Below, piece by piece: positions 35,381-43,678 of a DNA stretch of 64,000 nt. A program made the translations under genes and the position numbers. Each line of letters starts with the position of its first letter. Position 1 is the stretch's first letter. The stretch covers positions 1,860,001-1,924,000 of the forward strand of contig CAXXXS010000001.1 of NCBI GenBank assembly GCA_963665085.2, written 5' to 3'. Source of the DNA: G963665085 sp963665085. GTDB taxonomy: Bacteria > Bacteroidota > Bacteroidia > Bacteroidales > JAAAOM01. The notes beneath the pieces were generated by a model. That model saw nothing but the letters and a program-made list of their open reading frames with translations. It was not told where the DNA came from and did not search any database.

Positions 35381-36445
35381 TTAGTATGTATCCACAGTTT
35401 TTAAAGCTTTAAATACAGGAAAGGATTCATAATCTTCTTTTAAGAAAATGTCCTCAATTAGTCTTGGGTAATTAAAATATATCTCGCAATTGTTATTATG
35501 ATTTATCAATCTCGCTAATAACTGTTTGTTTGGATGTGAATGTTTTTCTCCATTGGTGGAAATGATATATTTCTTTGAATCAATTAATCTTAAAAGCTCA
35601 TAACTATTATTGGCTTTACTACCATGATGCGAAACTTTAACAAACTCACATGTTAACGGTGATTGTTCTGAATACCCTAACTTTTCAAGACTTGATGCAA
35701 CAATGGTTGGAAAAGAATCGGCTAAGAATAAATAGTTTTTATTCTTGTATGTAAGAATAAAACTGATTGAGCTACCATTATGTTTTGATGAATCTTCTTC
35801 AAAAACGTCATCCTGAATATGTTGTGTTAATGTTTTGTCGTAATCATTTTTATGAGATGCTGTATCCAAAGAATCTGGCTTTTCCTTTTCCCACTTGCCA
35901 AGAAGGTCTTTTAGTCTTTCCTCATCAGGTGATAAAATTTGAAATTCAATTCCAAACAGCGATAGATTTTGCCCCGCCTTGATAATCCTTTCATCCCAAA
36001 TCCCAGTTTTACTTTGGATTATATCTTCAAATTTCACTCCTTGTCCAATACTTGTATTTAATGAAGAGGTATCATCAAATTCAATAGAGTTGTCATATTC
36101 TCTCTGGTAGTCAGATTCAAGTTCCTTTTTAATTGTTCGCCCTGAATTAAACCAGACATTTTTAATCAAATCAAGAGCGTCTTTATCTTTGCTAAACCAT
36201 TTAAGAATGCCACCTATATGGTCATCATCAACATGAGTTAGAACTAATAAATCAATATGTTCCCCTTTGTCTTTAATGGTTTTTAGCTCTTTGCACAGGT
36301 CTTTGGGAGTTGGCTTTCCTCGAAGCTTTTGAGAATAAGTATTTCCTGTACCTCCATCAATTAAAATATTTCGTTTATTGATACCTTCTGCAAAATGAAT
36401 TAATATTGCATCTCCGTTATTGGCTTCAAGGAATTTGAATTTCAT
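35381..36445 (-). CDS. ComEC/Rec2-type MBL-fold hydrolase
   Basis: This 354-aa metallo-beta-lactamase-fold protein has the motif THVDDDHIGGI (H71, D73, D75, H76) and later metal-binding segments (LADSF; KVSHHGSKANNS; STNGEKHSHPN). These are features of the ComEC-like soluble MBL group, many of which act on nucleic acids or nucleotides. It is second in the defence operon, after the XRE regulator. MBL proteins of this type accompany several ATPase-based defence systems. It could be an extra effector or a processing enzyme. Confidence 0.85.
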   Translation of the reverse strand: MKFKFLEANNGDAILIHFAEGINKRNILIDGGTGNTYSQKLRGKPTPKDLCKELKTIKDKGEHIDLLVLTHVDDDHIGGILKWFSKDKDALDLIKNVWFNSGRTIKKELESDYQREYDNSIEFDDTSSLNTSIGQGVKFEDIIQSKTGIWDERIIKAGQNLSLFGIEFQILSPDEERLKDLLGKWEKEKPDSLDTASHKNDYDKTLTQHIQDDVFEEDSSKHNGSSISFILTYKNKNYLFLADSFPTIVASSLEKLGYSEQSPLTCEFVKVSHHGSKANNSYELLRLIDSKKYIISTNGEKHSHPNKQLLARLINHNNNCEIYFNYPRLIEDIFLKEDYESFPVFKALKTVDTY

Positions 36446-36455
36446 ATTTAGGGTT

Positions 36456-36740
36456 TTAAAGATTTTTTATAACTATTTCAAGAGCTTCTTTCAAGTAAGG
36501 TTGTTTGTGAAAATCAATTTTAATTTTCTCGGAGATATATCTTATCTGTAACTCTTTAAAGCTTACCTCTATAGTCTCAGCCCAAGGCTTTATCATTCTT
36601 ACAGATATTTGTCTTTCGCCTAATTCCATTTTTGATAAGGTGCTTGTATCCACATCAATTGCATGCGCAACTTTTCTTTGTGGAATACCTTTTTTCTCAC
36701 GTAATGCTTTTATGTAAGCTCCAAATTCTACGCTTTTCAT
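36456..36740 (-). CDS. XRE-family repressor of the defence operon
   Basis: About 94 aa starting at the ATG 36740 (MKSVEFGAYIKALREKKG). A TTG at 36761 is possible but lies inside the operator. The HTH_3 domain is clear: IPQRKVAHAIDVDTSTLSKMELGERQISVRMIKPWAETIEVSFKEL. It is the first gene of the eight-gene leftward operon, 10 bp before the MBL gene. A perfect inverted repeat sits 13 bp upstream of its ATG, so it very likely represses its own operon. Confidence 0.9.
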   Translation of the reverse strand: MKSVEFGAYIKALREKKGIPQRKVAHAIDVDTSTLSKMELGERQISVRMIKPWAETIEVSFKELQIRYISEKIKIDFHKQPYLKEALEIVIKNL

Positions 36741-36752
36741 TAGAAATTTATG

Positions 36753-36772
36753 TTTAGACAAATAAGTCTAAA
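36753..36772. promoter_or_regulatory. Operator for the XRE repressor
   Basis: TTTAGAC-AAATAA-GTCTAAA is a perfect inverted repeat with 7-bp arms and a 6-bp spacer. It lies between the XRE gene's ATG (36740) and the intergenic region shared with the rightward structural operon. Confidence 0.75.
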
Positions 36773-36847
36773 ATACAAAATTGACTTTATAAAATGAATT
36801 GATTTACAATATTTTTAATACATAAAACGCCAAAACCTCCAAAATAA

Positions 36848-36888
36848 CCCTAAATCCTCCCACAACCCTCCACAACCTCCCAAGCCCC
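36848..36888 (-). other. G-run tract upstream of the divergent operons (possible G-quadruplex)
   Basis: On the minus strand this stretch holds GGGG, GGG, GGG, GGG and GGG runs separated by loops of 3-12 nt, in otherwise AT-rich DNA. It lies between the XRE operon and the long rightward operon. G4 formation is possible by pattern; function is unknown. Confidence 0.4.
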
Positions 36889-36924
36889 TTAATTACAGGC
36901 GTATATTAGTCAAAACGCAAAATT

Positions 36925-39900
36925 TTGGCTAATAAAGATTTCATAAAATACGGTTTAATAATTGGCGGTGGAGGACTGGCAGCATGGGGACTTACCAAGC
37001 TTGCCAACTTTAAAGATACCGCCGATAAACTTACCTTTAACATCACCCGGTTAAATGTTGGCAATAAAGGATTGCAATATATCACCCTGGTGCTTGACCT
37101 GGAATTCGTTAATCCTTCCAACCAAACAATTTCACTAAGCCTTCCTTCAATAAAACCATATTACGGAGAAAGCGAATTGGGCTATTCTGTTCCAATGACA
37201 AGTGCCAAAGTAATTGCTCCGAATTCAATTTCAAAAATCACCAATGTTGAAATTCGCATTCCAACACAGAACCTTTTAACCAGCGGATTATTAACTGATG
37301 TTATCAGTATCAATCCAACCCAACTTACCGATACATTCAAACAAAAAATACTATTCAAAATCTTTGCGGTAGTAAATGGTCTTGAAGTAACTATTGAGCA
37401 ACGATTTGGTGAAGAAGCCAAGGAGCTGGGGTATATAGATGAAGTTTCAGGGATTTTCGAAGGTTTGGGATTGGTTGCCGCCGGAAAGCGAAAAATTAAG
37501 GACGGCAGCGAATACAATTATCTTTTCCCTACTCCAAAAGGCACAAACGAAAGGGTACAAAACGATGGTGATGTTAACGATACCGTACTTTGGTGCGGCT
37601 ATGTTGTGAAGACTTATCATGAAGATACCCGAAAGTTAGCGGAATACCTCCAAAAGAAAAGCAAAAACCAGAAAGACCTGTTCAGGAATATATTCGATTT
37701 CTGTTATAACCATATTCAGTATCACCTTGACCGTAAGGGTGTAGAAGAACTCCGAAGACCAGCTGTAACATGGCATGACAGAAAATACGGTGTCGATTGC
37801 GATGATTTTACTATGTTCATTGCCTCCATTCTTTACAATCTTGAAATCCCTTTTGAATTCAGGATAACAAAATATAACCGACCGAACTATCAGCATATCT
37901 ATCTCATTGTCCCGGTCGAAAAGGGTACACATATAACCATTGACCCTGTCCTGGACACATTCAACTACGAGAAACCATATTCACAAAAAAAAGATTATGA
38001 TATGAAAGCATTAAATCTGGCCGGAACAGATTCCAATATAGGCATACCCATCGAAATTTTAGCAGGAAACGAAGTAGACAACGATTTACTTAAAGTGGCT
38101 TTTGGAGAAGACTTGCAAGGCGTAATCAATGGATTGGGAAGCACTGAAGATGATGAAGCAGCAATGCTCCGACATTTAAAACGATTAAGAAATACCTATG
38201 TAAAGCATCCCGATTATATCGCTGACTTTCAAGACCCGAAACAAGCCGTTGAAATGCTTGATTATGCCATTAAGTATTGGAATTCCCCCAAACGCCAGGA
38301 GGCTATTGACCGTTTGGCCGAAATTGAAGATGATTTAATTGCCAAAGGAGAAATAAAGCTGGCCGGATTTGAGGATGATGATGAAGATTGGGAAGACGAC
38401 ACTGAATTTACAGGTGTTGAACCCGAACTGGCAGGTTTTGAATACAAGTATTTTGGAGAAACCGATGATTGGGAAGACGATATTGAATTTACGGGATCAG
38501 AACCTGAAATTGCAGGATACGAATACCGTTATGAAGAACCGGAATGGGAAGAAGATTTTGGATTTACAGGTGATGAACCTGAAGAACCCGAATTTGATTA
38601 TGACTACTCTGTTGATGGTTTAGGAGCATCAAGAAGACGAAAAAGAAAAGCAAAAAGGGCAGCAAGACGTTCGAAACGCAAAGCCAAAAAAACAGCTCGA
38701 AGAGCAAAAAGAAAGGCTTCGGGCGGGTTATTCAAACGAGTTGGAACAGGTTTGAAAAAAGGTATCAAAAAAGTCGCAAGAGGTGTGATGAAAGTAAGTG
38801 CTGCACCTATGCGATTGGCTTTTCTTGCAGCTTTAAGAACCAATGTTGGTAAAGTATCCGACAAACTTAAATATGCTTACCTGACAGAGCAACAAGCAGT
38901 AGCAAAAGGCATTGACCGAAACGAATATAAAAAACTAAAAAGGGCACACTCCAAAGTTGAAAACATGTTTTTCAAAATGGGTGGAAACAAGAGTGCCTTA
39001 AAAAAAGCTATCCTTTCCGGAAAGCGCAAAAACCTGAGAGGGTTTGAAGAATTGAATGGTGGTATTTCGGGAATTGTGGAACTGGATGGTTTTGAGCAAG
39101 ACCTTGGATTTACGGGAAACGAACCTGAAAATCCGGCTTACGAATACAAATACGACCACCAGGTTTGGGAACCGGACGAGGACTTTTCAGGAACTGAACC
39201 AGAATATGCTATTTATTATTATGACTATTCATTTGATGGTCTGGATGGCAGAAGGTTAAGGTTTAAAAAACGCAGAAAGCCCAAAACCCGTTACAGAAGA
39301 AAAAAAACAACGCCAAAAAGAGCCAGGAGAAATCCCAAGTTGCAAGACCCGATTAAACAAGTGGTCAAATGGCTGAAGGGTATCAATGTTACCCAGCTCA
39401 ATAAAAAGAAACGTAAACAGGATTTCCTCAATTCACTGGCCAAAAACCAAAATAATGTCAGTTACATACTGTCGTTTGGATATAAATCGCAAAAAGCAGC
39501 AAATTCAGAAGGTGTTGATGCGAAAGAATGGAACAAAATCAGGAACAGCCTTAACAAAACAAGAAATCTCTTTAAAAAGGAATTTAGTGGAACCGATGCC
39601 GAACTTAAAAAAGCCATTCTACTCGGTAAAAACAAGCCCTATATAAGCGGTCTTGGAGCAGCTGTTGCAGCAGCAAGTGCAGCGGCCGGACTCATAAGTA
39701 AAATTGTGGGCTGGGTGAAGGATATAAGGCTAAAGAAAAAAGCCAAAAAAGAGGCAAAGTCATCCTTTAAAGAATCAGGTGGCACATCAAAAGATTGGAG
39801 ACAAAACGGTAAGCAGGAATTTAATGACCAATGGAGTTCACAAGTGCAAACCCAACAACAATCTTCACAAAGTCAGCCTAACACAGATTTTTCAAACCTT

Positions 39901-40284
39901 ATTGCCAACCAACTGAAAAGTAGTACTTCAAGCAGTAATTCTGTTCCGGGAATGGACATACAAAACCTGGCTCCTACCAACCAGAACAGCGGAATAAATA
40001 CATCTATGCTAACACCGGTGAACTACACCGCCGGTGGAGGAAATGTAAAGGAAAGTGTGATGAAAAGTTTCTTGTCGAAGCATAAGAAAAAATTGCTTAT
40101 CGGTGGTGGGATATTGGGAGCCGGTGCTTTGGCTTATGCCCTGTTCAAAGCAAAAGAGAAAGAAGAACCAGAAAAGAAAACAGCACCCAAAAGCCAGGGA
40201 GTAAGCGGAACAAAACCCAATACACGGAAGCCTGCAAAGGCAAAACCGAAAACTAAAAAAATCATTGAGGTTAAACTGAATTAA
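36925..40284 (+). CDS. Polyprotein-like protein with transglutaminase-like protease domain
   Basis: This 1119-aa product starts at TTG; no ATG occurs for about 90 codons. In order: membrane helix 9-27 (YGLIIGGGGLAAWGL); LEA14-like beta domain about 30-160; transglutaminase-like domain with C292 (GVDCDDF), H324 (QHIYLIVP) and D340 (TIDPVLD). Two acidic/aromatic repeat blocks follow (483-568 and 721-775; unit W-E-x-D-x-x-F-T/S-G-x-E-P-E). Each is closed by DGLGA or DGLDG and followed by an Arg/Lys-rich block (569-598; 776-804) and a related helical domain (about 640-702; 843-903). A GLGAAVAAASAAAG segment (909-922) and a final membrane helix 1057-1074 come last. No family name applies to the whole. 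It heads the structural operon. Self-cleavage into core proteins is a hypothesis. Confidence 0.7.
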   Translation: MANKDFIKYGLIIGGGGLAAWGLTKLANFKDTADKLTFNITRLNVGNKGLQYITLVLDLEFVNPSNQTISLSLPSIKPYYGESELGYSVPMTSAKVIAPNSISKITNVEIRIPTQNLLTSGLLTDVISINPTQLTDTFKQKILFKIFAVVNGLEVTIEQRFGEEAKELGYIDEVSGIFEGLGLVAAGKRKIKDGSEYNYLFPTPKGTNERVQNDGDVNDTVLWCGYVVKTYHEDTRKLAEYLQKKSKNQKDLFRNIFDFCYNHIQYHLDRKGVEELRRPAVTWHDRKYGVDCDDFTMFIASILYNLEIPFEFRITKYNRPNYQHIYLIVPVEKGTHITIDPVLDTFNYEKPYSQKKDYDMKALNLAGTDSNIGIPIEILAGNEVDNDLLKVAFGEDLQGVINGLGSTEDDEAAMLRHLKRLRNTYVKHPDYIADFQDPKQAVEMLDYAIKYWNSPKRQEAIDRLAEIEDDLIAKGEIKLAGFEDDDEDWEDDTEFTGVEPELAGFEYKYFGETDDWEDDIEFTGSEPEIAGYEYRYEEPEWEEDFGFTGDEPEEPEFDYDYSVDGLGASRRRKRKAKRAARRSKRKAKKTARRAKRKASGGLFKRVGTGLKKGIKKVARGVMKVSAAPMRLAFLAALRTNVGKVSDKLKYAYLTEQQAVAKGIDRNEYKKLKRAHSKVENMFFKMGGNKSALKKAILSGKRKNLRGFEELNGGISGIVELDGFEQDLGFTGNEPENPAYEYKYDHQVWEPDEDFSGTEPEYAIYYYDYSFDGLDGRRLRFKKRRKPKTRYRRKKTTPKRARRNPKLQDPIKQVVKWLKGINVTQLNKKKRKQDFLNSLAKNQNNVSYILSFGYKSQKAANSEGVDAKEWNKIRNSLNKTRNLFKKEFSGTDAELKKAILLGKNKPYISGLGAAVAAASAAAGLISKIVGWVKDIRLKKKAKKEAKSSFKESGGTSKDWRQNGKQEFNDQWSSQVQTQQQSSQSQPNTDFSNLIANQLKSSTSSSNSVPGMDIQNLAPTNQNSGINTSMLTPVNYTAGGGNVKESVMKSFLSKHKKKLLIGGGILGAGALAYALFKAKEKEEPEKKTAPKSQGVSGTKPNTRKPAKAKPKTKKIIEVKLN

Positions 40285-40285
40285 C

Positions 40286-40447
40286 ATGGCACAACGCTTT
40301 TCCATATCGAATAAACAGGCTGTTTTAATTGGCCTGGGAGCTACAGCAGTAATTGCTGGTTCAATCCTGTTGATCAGGCAAAAAAAGAAGAAAAAGGAGC
40401 TTGATGCAAAGACATCAGGCAAAAACAATAAATCATTAATGGTATAA
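40286..40447 (+). CDS. Small single-helix membrane protein
   Basis: The 53-aa protein has one hydrophobic helix (AVLIGLGATAVIAGSILLI, 12-30) followed by a Lys-rich tail (RQKKKKKELD). It starts 1 bp after the polyprotein stop. Tiny membrane proteins of this type are typical of membrane-containing phages, but no specific family is recognised. Confidence 0.6.
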   Translation: MAQRFSISNKQAVLIGLGATAVIAGSILLIRQKKKKKELDAKTSGKNNKSLMV

Positions 40448-40463
40448 CCAAAATTCAAATAAA

Positions 40464-41237
40464 ATGGCAACACAGACAAAAAGAAACTATAACCGGAAAC
40501 AAGCCAAATCGTTGGCAGATATCGATACTAAAAAGATTTTAAAAGACCTGGACAAACCTATTAGCATACTGGTAGGGTTGGCAGCAGGTGTTCCCATTGC
40601 TATGATTGTTGAAAAAGCCGTTGGCAAAAAATCAACGGTCAGCGGCTTATTCGGGATTGATGGTACAAAATTGACCCGCATTTTAAAACCGGCAGTAAAT
40701 ATTGCTTTGGGTATGTCGGTACACCAACTGGTAAAGAACCCAAAGATAAAACTGGCAGGGATTGGACTTGCAGCCAATGGCGGTCTTATTGCTATTAAAG
40801 ATTTTCTTGGAAAAGATATCCTGAAAGGTATATCGGATGGTGATTTGGGAAACACACCACAACCAACCCCGGTAGGTGTCATTGAAAGGGCAATTGAGCA
40901 AAATGCCTCACGCCCATTAGACCTACCCATTCTTGATATTGAAGAACCATCGGAAGAAGTAGAAGCCTACCTTGAAAACATGGCTAAGGATGAAACAGAA
41001 GTGTCCGGCCCTGCTCCACAAATTGAGGCAATCCCCGAAGAAAAGGAGATTATCCTTTCGTCTGACAGACCCGAAGACAACTATGAAAACGAGTCGGAAG
41101 TATCATCGGACGATGATGAAGATGAGTTTTCAGGTGATATTGAATCCGCGGAAGAACCAGTTTCAAAACCAGTACCAACACCAGTCATTGTAGAAAAGGA
41201 TGTTGAGGAGGAGCTCGACTTCACCGATATTCCATAA
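40464..41237 (+). CDS. Membrane-associated protein with acidic tail
   Basis: This 257-aa protein has a basic N-terminus, two to three hydrophobic stretches (ISILVGLAAGVPIAMIVEKA; ILKPAVNIALGMSVHQLV; IKLAGIGLAANGGLIAIKDFL) and a highly acidic C-terminal third (SSDDDEDEFSGDIESAEE). It carries the LAGIG motif seen in the neighbours. It lies between the small membrane protein and the putative major structural protein. Family unknown; it could be a membrane or virion-lumen protein. Confidence 0.55.
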   Translation: MATQTKRNYNRKQAKSLADIDTKKILKDLDKPISILVGLAAGVPIAMIVEKAVGKKSTVSGLFGIDGTKLTRILKPAVNIALGMSVHQLVKNPKIKLAGIGLAANGGLIAIKDFLGKDILKGISDGDLGNTPQPTPVGVIERAIEQNASRPLDLPILDIEEPSEEVEAYLENMAKDETEVSGPAPQIEAIPEEKEIILSSDRPEDNYENESEVSSDDDEDEFSGDIESAEEPVSKPVPTPVIVEKDVEEELDFTDIP

Positions 41238-41274
41238 GTAAATAACAGTAAATCAATTTTAAAAATTTTGAATT

Positions 41275-42033
41275 ATGAACGAAGACAATTTAGGGTTCCT
41301 TTTAGAACAACCCGAAAATGATTTAGACGTCATTGTTGCACCAGACGATGTAATCGAGGGAGCAATAGACGAATTAGGCGCACTCGCTAAGGGAAATCCC
41401 CGTAGGCGAAAGTTCGTTGCCAGGACACGCAAAGCCTACAAGGCATTGTCGAAACGTCCTCCTGCAACAAAAGACCTTACCGCAAAAGCGGAGTTTGAAA
41501 AACGTATGGGGCAATTGCCCAAGGAAATCCAGAAAGCACTGGCCAGGGGCAAACTGCAAATCGTGGATGGCGATATCTACTCCATGAAAACCATATCGAG
41601 TAAGCAAACCGTGTTATTGCTCGAATCGAGTGATGACAAGAAGGTGGGTATCTGCAACCTGAACAGTGCCAAGCTCGATTCCAACAAATGGTTCCTGGTT
41701 ACAGCCATTGAACTGCTGTATTGTGCCGATGCTTCGGGTACGAATGATGACCACTTACAGGTGGCTAATTACGAAGCTGATTTACCTCCCCAAATCAAAA
41801 ATGGCGAATTTCAACTGGAACAGGATTCGGATGTGTTAATCCCTGAAATTAGCTGTGAAGTATTTGTTAATGAAGGCCAGACCAACATTAAGAAAGGACT
41901 TTACAAGCTGGATAATCCAAAATTCCTGAAACCGTTGAAAGAAATCTCACCGGAGATACGACTGGCAGGTATCGGGGCCAACAATGCAGCCGTGAAATTC
42001 CGGTTGATTGGGGCAACCATTGCAAAATATTAA
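41275..42033 (+). CDS. Candidate major structural protein
   Basis: This 252-aa protein begins with an acidic stretch and a short Arg/Lys block (GNPRRRKFVARTRKAYKALSKR, near 41-62). A beta-rich body follows (QTVLLLESSDDKKVGICNLNSAKLDSNKWFLVTAIELLY) and ends EIRLAGIGANNAAVKFRLIGATIAKY. It has its own 37-bp leader and a hairpin downstream, as highly expressed structural genes often do. No named family is recognised. Capsid identity is a guess from size, composition and position; it might instead be another virion or scaffold component. Confidence 0.45.
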   Translation: MNEDNLGFLLEQPENDLDVIVAPDDVIEGAIDELGALAKGNPRRRKFVARTRKAYKALSKRPPATKDLTAKAEFEKRMGQLPKEIQKALARGKLQIVDGDIYSMKTISSKQTVLLLESSDDKKVGICNLNSAKLDSNKWFLVTAIELLYCADASGTNDDHLQVANYEADLPPQIKNGEFQLEQDSDVLIPEISCEVFVNEGQTNIKKGLYKLDNPKFLKPLKEISPEIRLAGIGANNAAVKFRLIGATIAKY

Positions 42034-42060
42034 AAATTAGGGTAGTCCGGTTTGACTGAT

Positions 42061-42098
42061 AGAGGGGTGTATTTTCCTTGTGAAATGCTCACCCCTCT
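42061..42098 (+). terminator. Hairpin after the candidate structural gene
   Basis: The 9-bp stem AGAGGGGTG / CACCCCTCT encloses a 20-nt loop and is followed by TATTT. It is a possible partial terminator or mRNA 3'-end stabiliser that would raise the level of the upstream gene within the operon. Confidence 0.5.
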
Positions 42099-42117
42099 TA
42101 TTTAAAAAAATTACACA

Positions 42118-42807
42118 ATGAGAGATATAATTCAATTCTTAGAAAACCTGGTAAAAGCAGATAACCCACTTTGGCTAACGATACTTATTGCCATATTTAT
42201 TTTGGTATTGGCATTCATCCTTTCGCCTCAGTTTGGAGCAAAAGTGATAGATGCAATCCTTTTAAAAAGAGCTAAGTCTGACAAAACCAGGTTAGATAAA
42301 AAGTATTTTCTGGGGCATCCCATTTACGATTATTTCTCTTATAACCTGGTACGCCTGAAAAACCTGGATTTTGGCAGTTCCGGAAAGTCCGATGCTATCA
42401 AGGATATGCTCTACCTAAAGTTTACCATTTATCATGACAGGATTAAAGAATTCATTTCAGAAGGGATTAACCAAACTGACCGGTTTGAATTTAAACGATT
42501 GGTGCATAATACGGTATTAAAAGCCGAGCAGGATTGCGAACTGGAATGGCGTAAACTGAACATTGAACTGCTGGATGAATTGATAAGGGATTACAATTCC
42601 TGGCACGCCCAAAGTGCTGCCTTTGCAAGTATGGCCATTTGCAATATTACCAATAGTGATATATACGATACGGTACTTGAACGGATGCAGGAAATACTGG
42701 CTATTCTCGAAACCAAGTTCAGGGTAACCATGCCCGATATTGAAAAAGGGCTAACCCAGGCAAATGGCAAATACAAAGAGTTACAGTATAAATCTATCTA
42801 TTTCTGA
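42118..42807 (+). CDS. Membrane-anchored helical protein
   Basis: This 229-aa protein has one N-terminal membrane helix (LWLTILIAIFILVLAFIL, about 18-36) followed by a soluble, wholly helical body (LYLKFTIYHDRIKEFISEGI; AEQDCELEWRKLNIELLDELIRDYNSW). It is unassigned. It follows the candidate structural gene and could be a virion membrane protein. Confidence 0.55.
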   Translation: MRDIIQFLENLVKADNPLWLTILIAIFILVLAFILSPQFGAKVIDAILLKRAKSDKTRLDKKYFLGHPIYDYFSYNLVRLKNLDFGSSGKSDAIKDMLYLKFTIYHDRIKEFISEGINQTDRFEFKRLVHNTVLKAEQDCELEWRKLNIELLDELIRDYNSWHAQSAAFASMAICNITNSDIYDTVLERMQEILAILETKFRVTMPDIEKGLTQANGKYKELQYKSIYF

Positions 42808-42884
42808 CAGGCTAAGCCTGATTAATAATAGAGATAAGGCAGGGCAATGATTAAACGATAGTACCAAACAGAAAGAACAGAATA

Positions 42885-43268
42885 ATGAGTGTACAGATAA
42901 TAATACAAAAGTTTCAAATTATTGAAATCGACATTCAGGGAGCGGGAAGTGTAGTTAAGCTTTCAAAAGCCACAGAAACCGACCATGATGAAATTGTTGG
43001 CGTGGTTCTGTTTAAAAATGCAGGTTCGCATGGTCACGGAACGTTTGGATTAAAAATAGATGGAGATGAAATTTTCCCGGATAATTTCCATGCGGATATT
43101 GTTACGCTGAATTACGAGAACAAGAACATCGTACTTAAAGATGTACTATGGCCAGTCCATAAACAAGGCAAAGGTTCGGTTATAAATATTGAATACCGTG
43201 AGCCATCAAATGGTTCAGCCGGAAAATTGTGGTTATACCTTGTTGCCAAAAAAATCAATAATTCATGA
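42885..43268 (+). CDS. Beta-domain virion-like protein, copy 1
   Basis: This 127-aa, strand-rich protein opens IIEIDIQGAGSVVKL. It contains HGTFGLKIDGDEIFPDNFHADIV and EPSNGSAGKLWLYLVAKK, all of which recur in the proteins at 43265 and 44418. The repeats define a private family of about 130-residue beta domains, possibly jelly-roll-like. It overlaps the next gene by 4 bp. Function unknown; an exposed structural protein (capsid, spike or fibre) is plausible. Confidence 0.55.
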   Translation: MSVQIIIQKFQIIEIDIQGAGSVVKLSKATETDHDEIVGVVLFKNAGSHGHGTFGLKIDGDEIFPDNFHADIVTLNYENKNIVLKDVLWPVHKQGKGSVINIEYREPSNGSAGKLWLYLVAKKINNS

Positions 43269-43678
43269 GCAGTGGAAAGCAACATATAACCGAAACATGC
43301 TATTTACCTATGGAAATTGTAATTGAGGGGGCCGGCAAGAAAGTCAATATCGAACAGGCTTTGCCATTGCTATATGAAAAAGTTGAAGGTGTAACCGTGC
43401 TACATCCTGGTGGAGACCATGGTAACGGAACATTGGCATTGGGAGTGGCAGGAGAAGAAATCTTTCCGAATGGTTTTCATGCAAGGGCTTTTATGATGAT
43501 GCAAAGCAATCACCATAACGATGCCATTATCAACCGGGAGATAGATGATTACATGTATTCATTTGAAGAAAAGGCTGTTGGTGCAACAGTATCGGCAAAA
43601 TATATCGAACCTGATAATGGAACCAGTGGGGTGTTGTATTTGATTTTTAAACTCACACGCCAAAAACCATGCGGATAA
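43265..43678 (+). CDS. Beta-domain virion-like protein, copy 2
   Basis: This 137-aa paralogue of copy 1 has MEIVIEGAGKKVNIEQ, NGTLALGVAGEEIFPNGFHARAF and EPDNGTSGVLYLIFKL. Spacing of the three blocks is the same apart from a longer central loop (MMQSNHHNDAIINREIDDYMY). It overlaps the C5 methyltransferase gene by 10 bp. Confidence 0.55.
   Translation: MSSGKQHITETCYLPMEIVIEGAGKKVNIEQALPLLYEKVEGVTVLHPGGDHGNGTLALGVAGEEIFPNGFHARAFMMMQSNHHNDAIINREIDDYMYSFEEKAVGATVSAKYIEPDNGTSGVLYLIFKLTRQKPCG

Noticed and set aside
38369..38864. Frames in other phases over the repeat region of the polyprotein
   Set aside because: They are by-products of the acidic/basic repeats and have no start context or family pattern.
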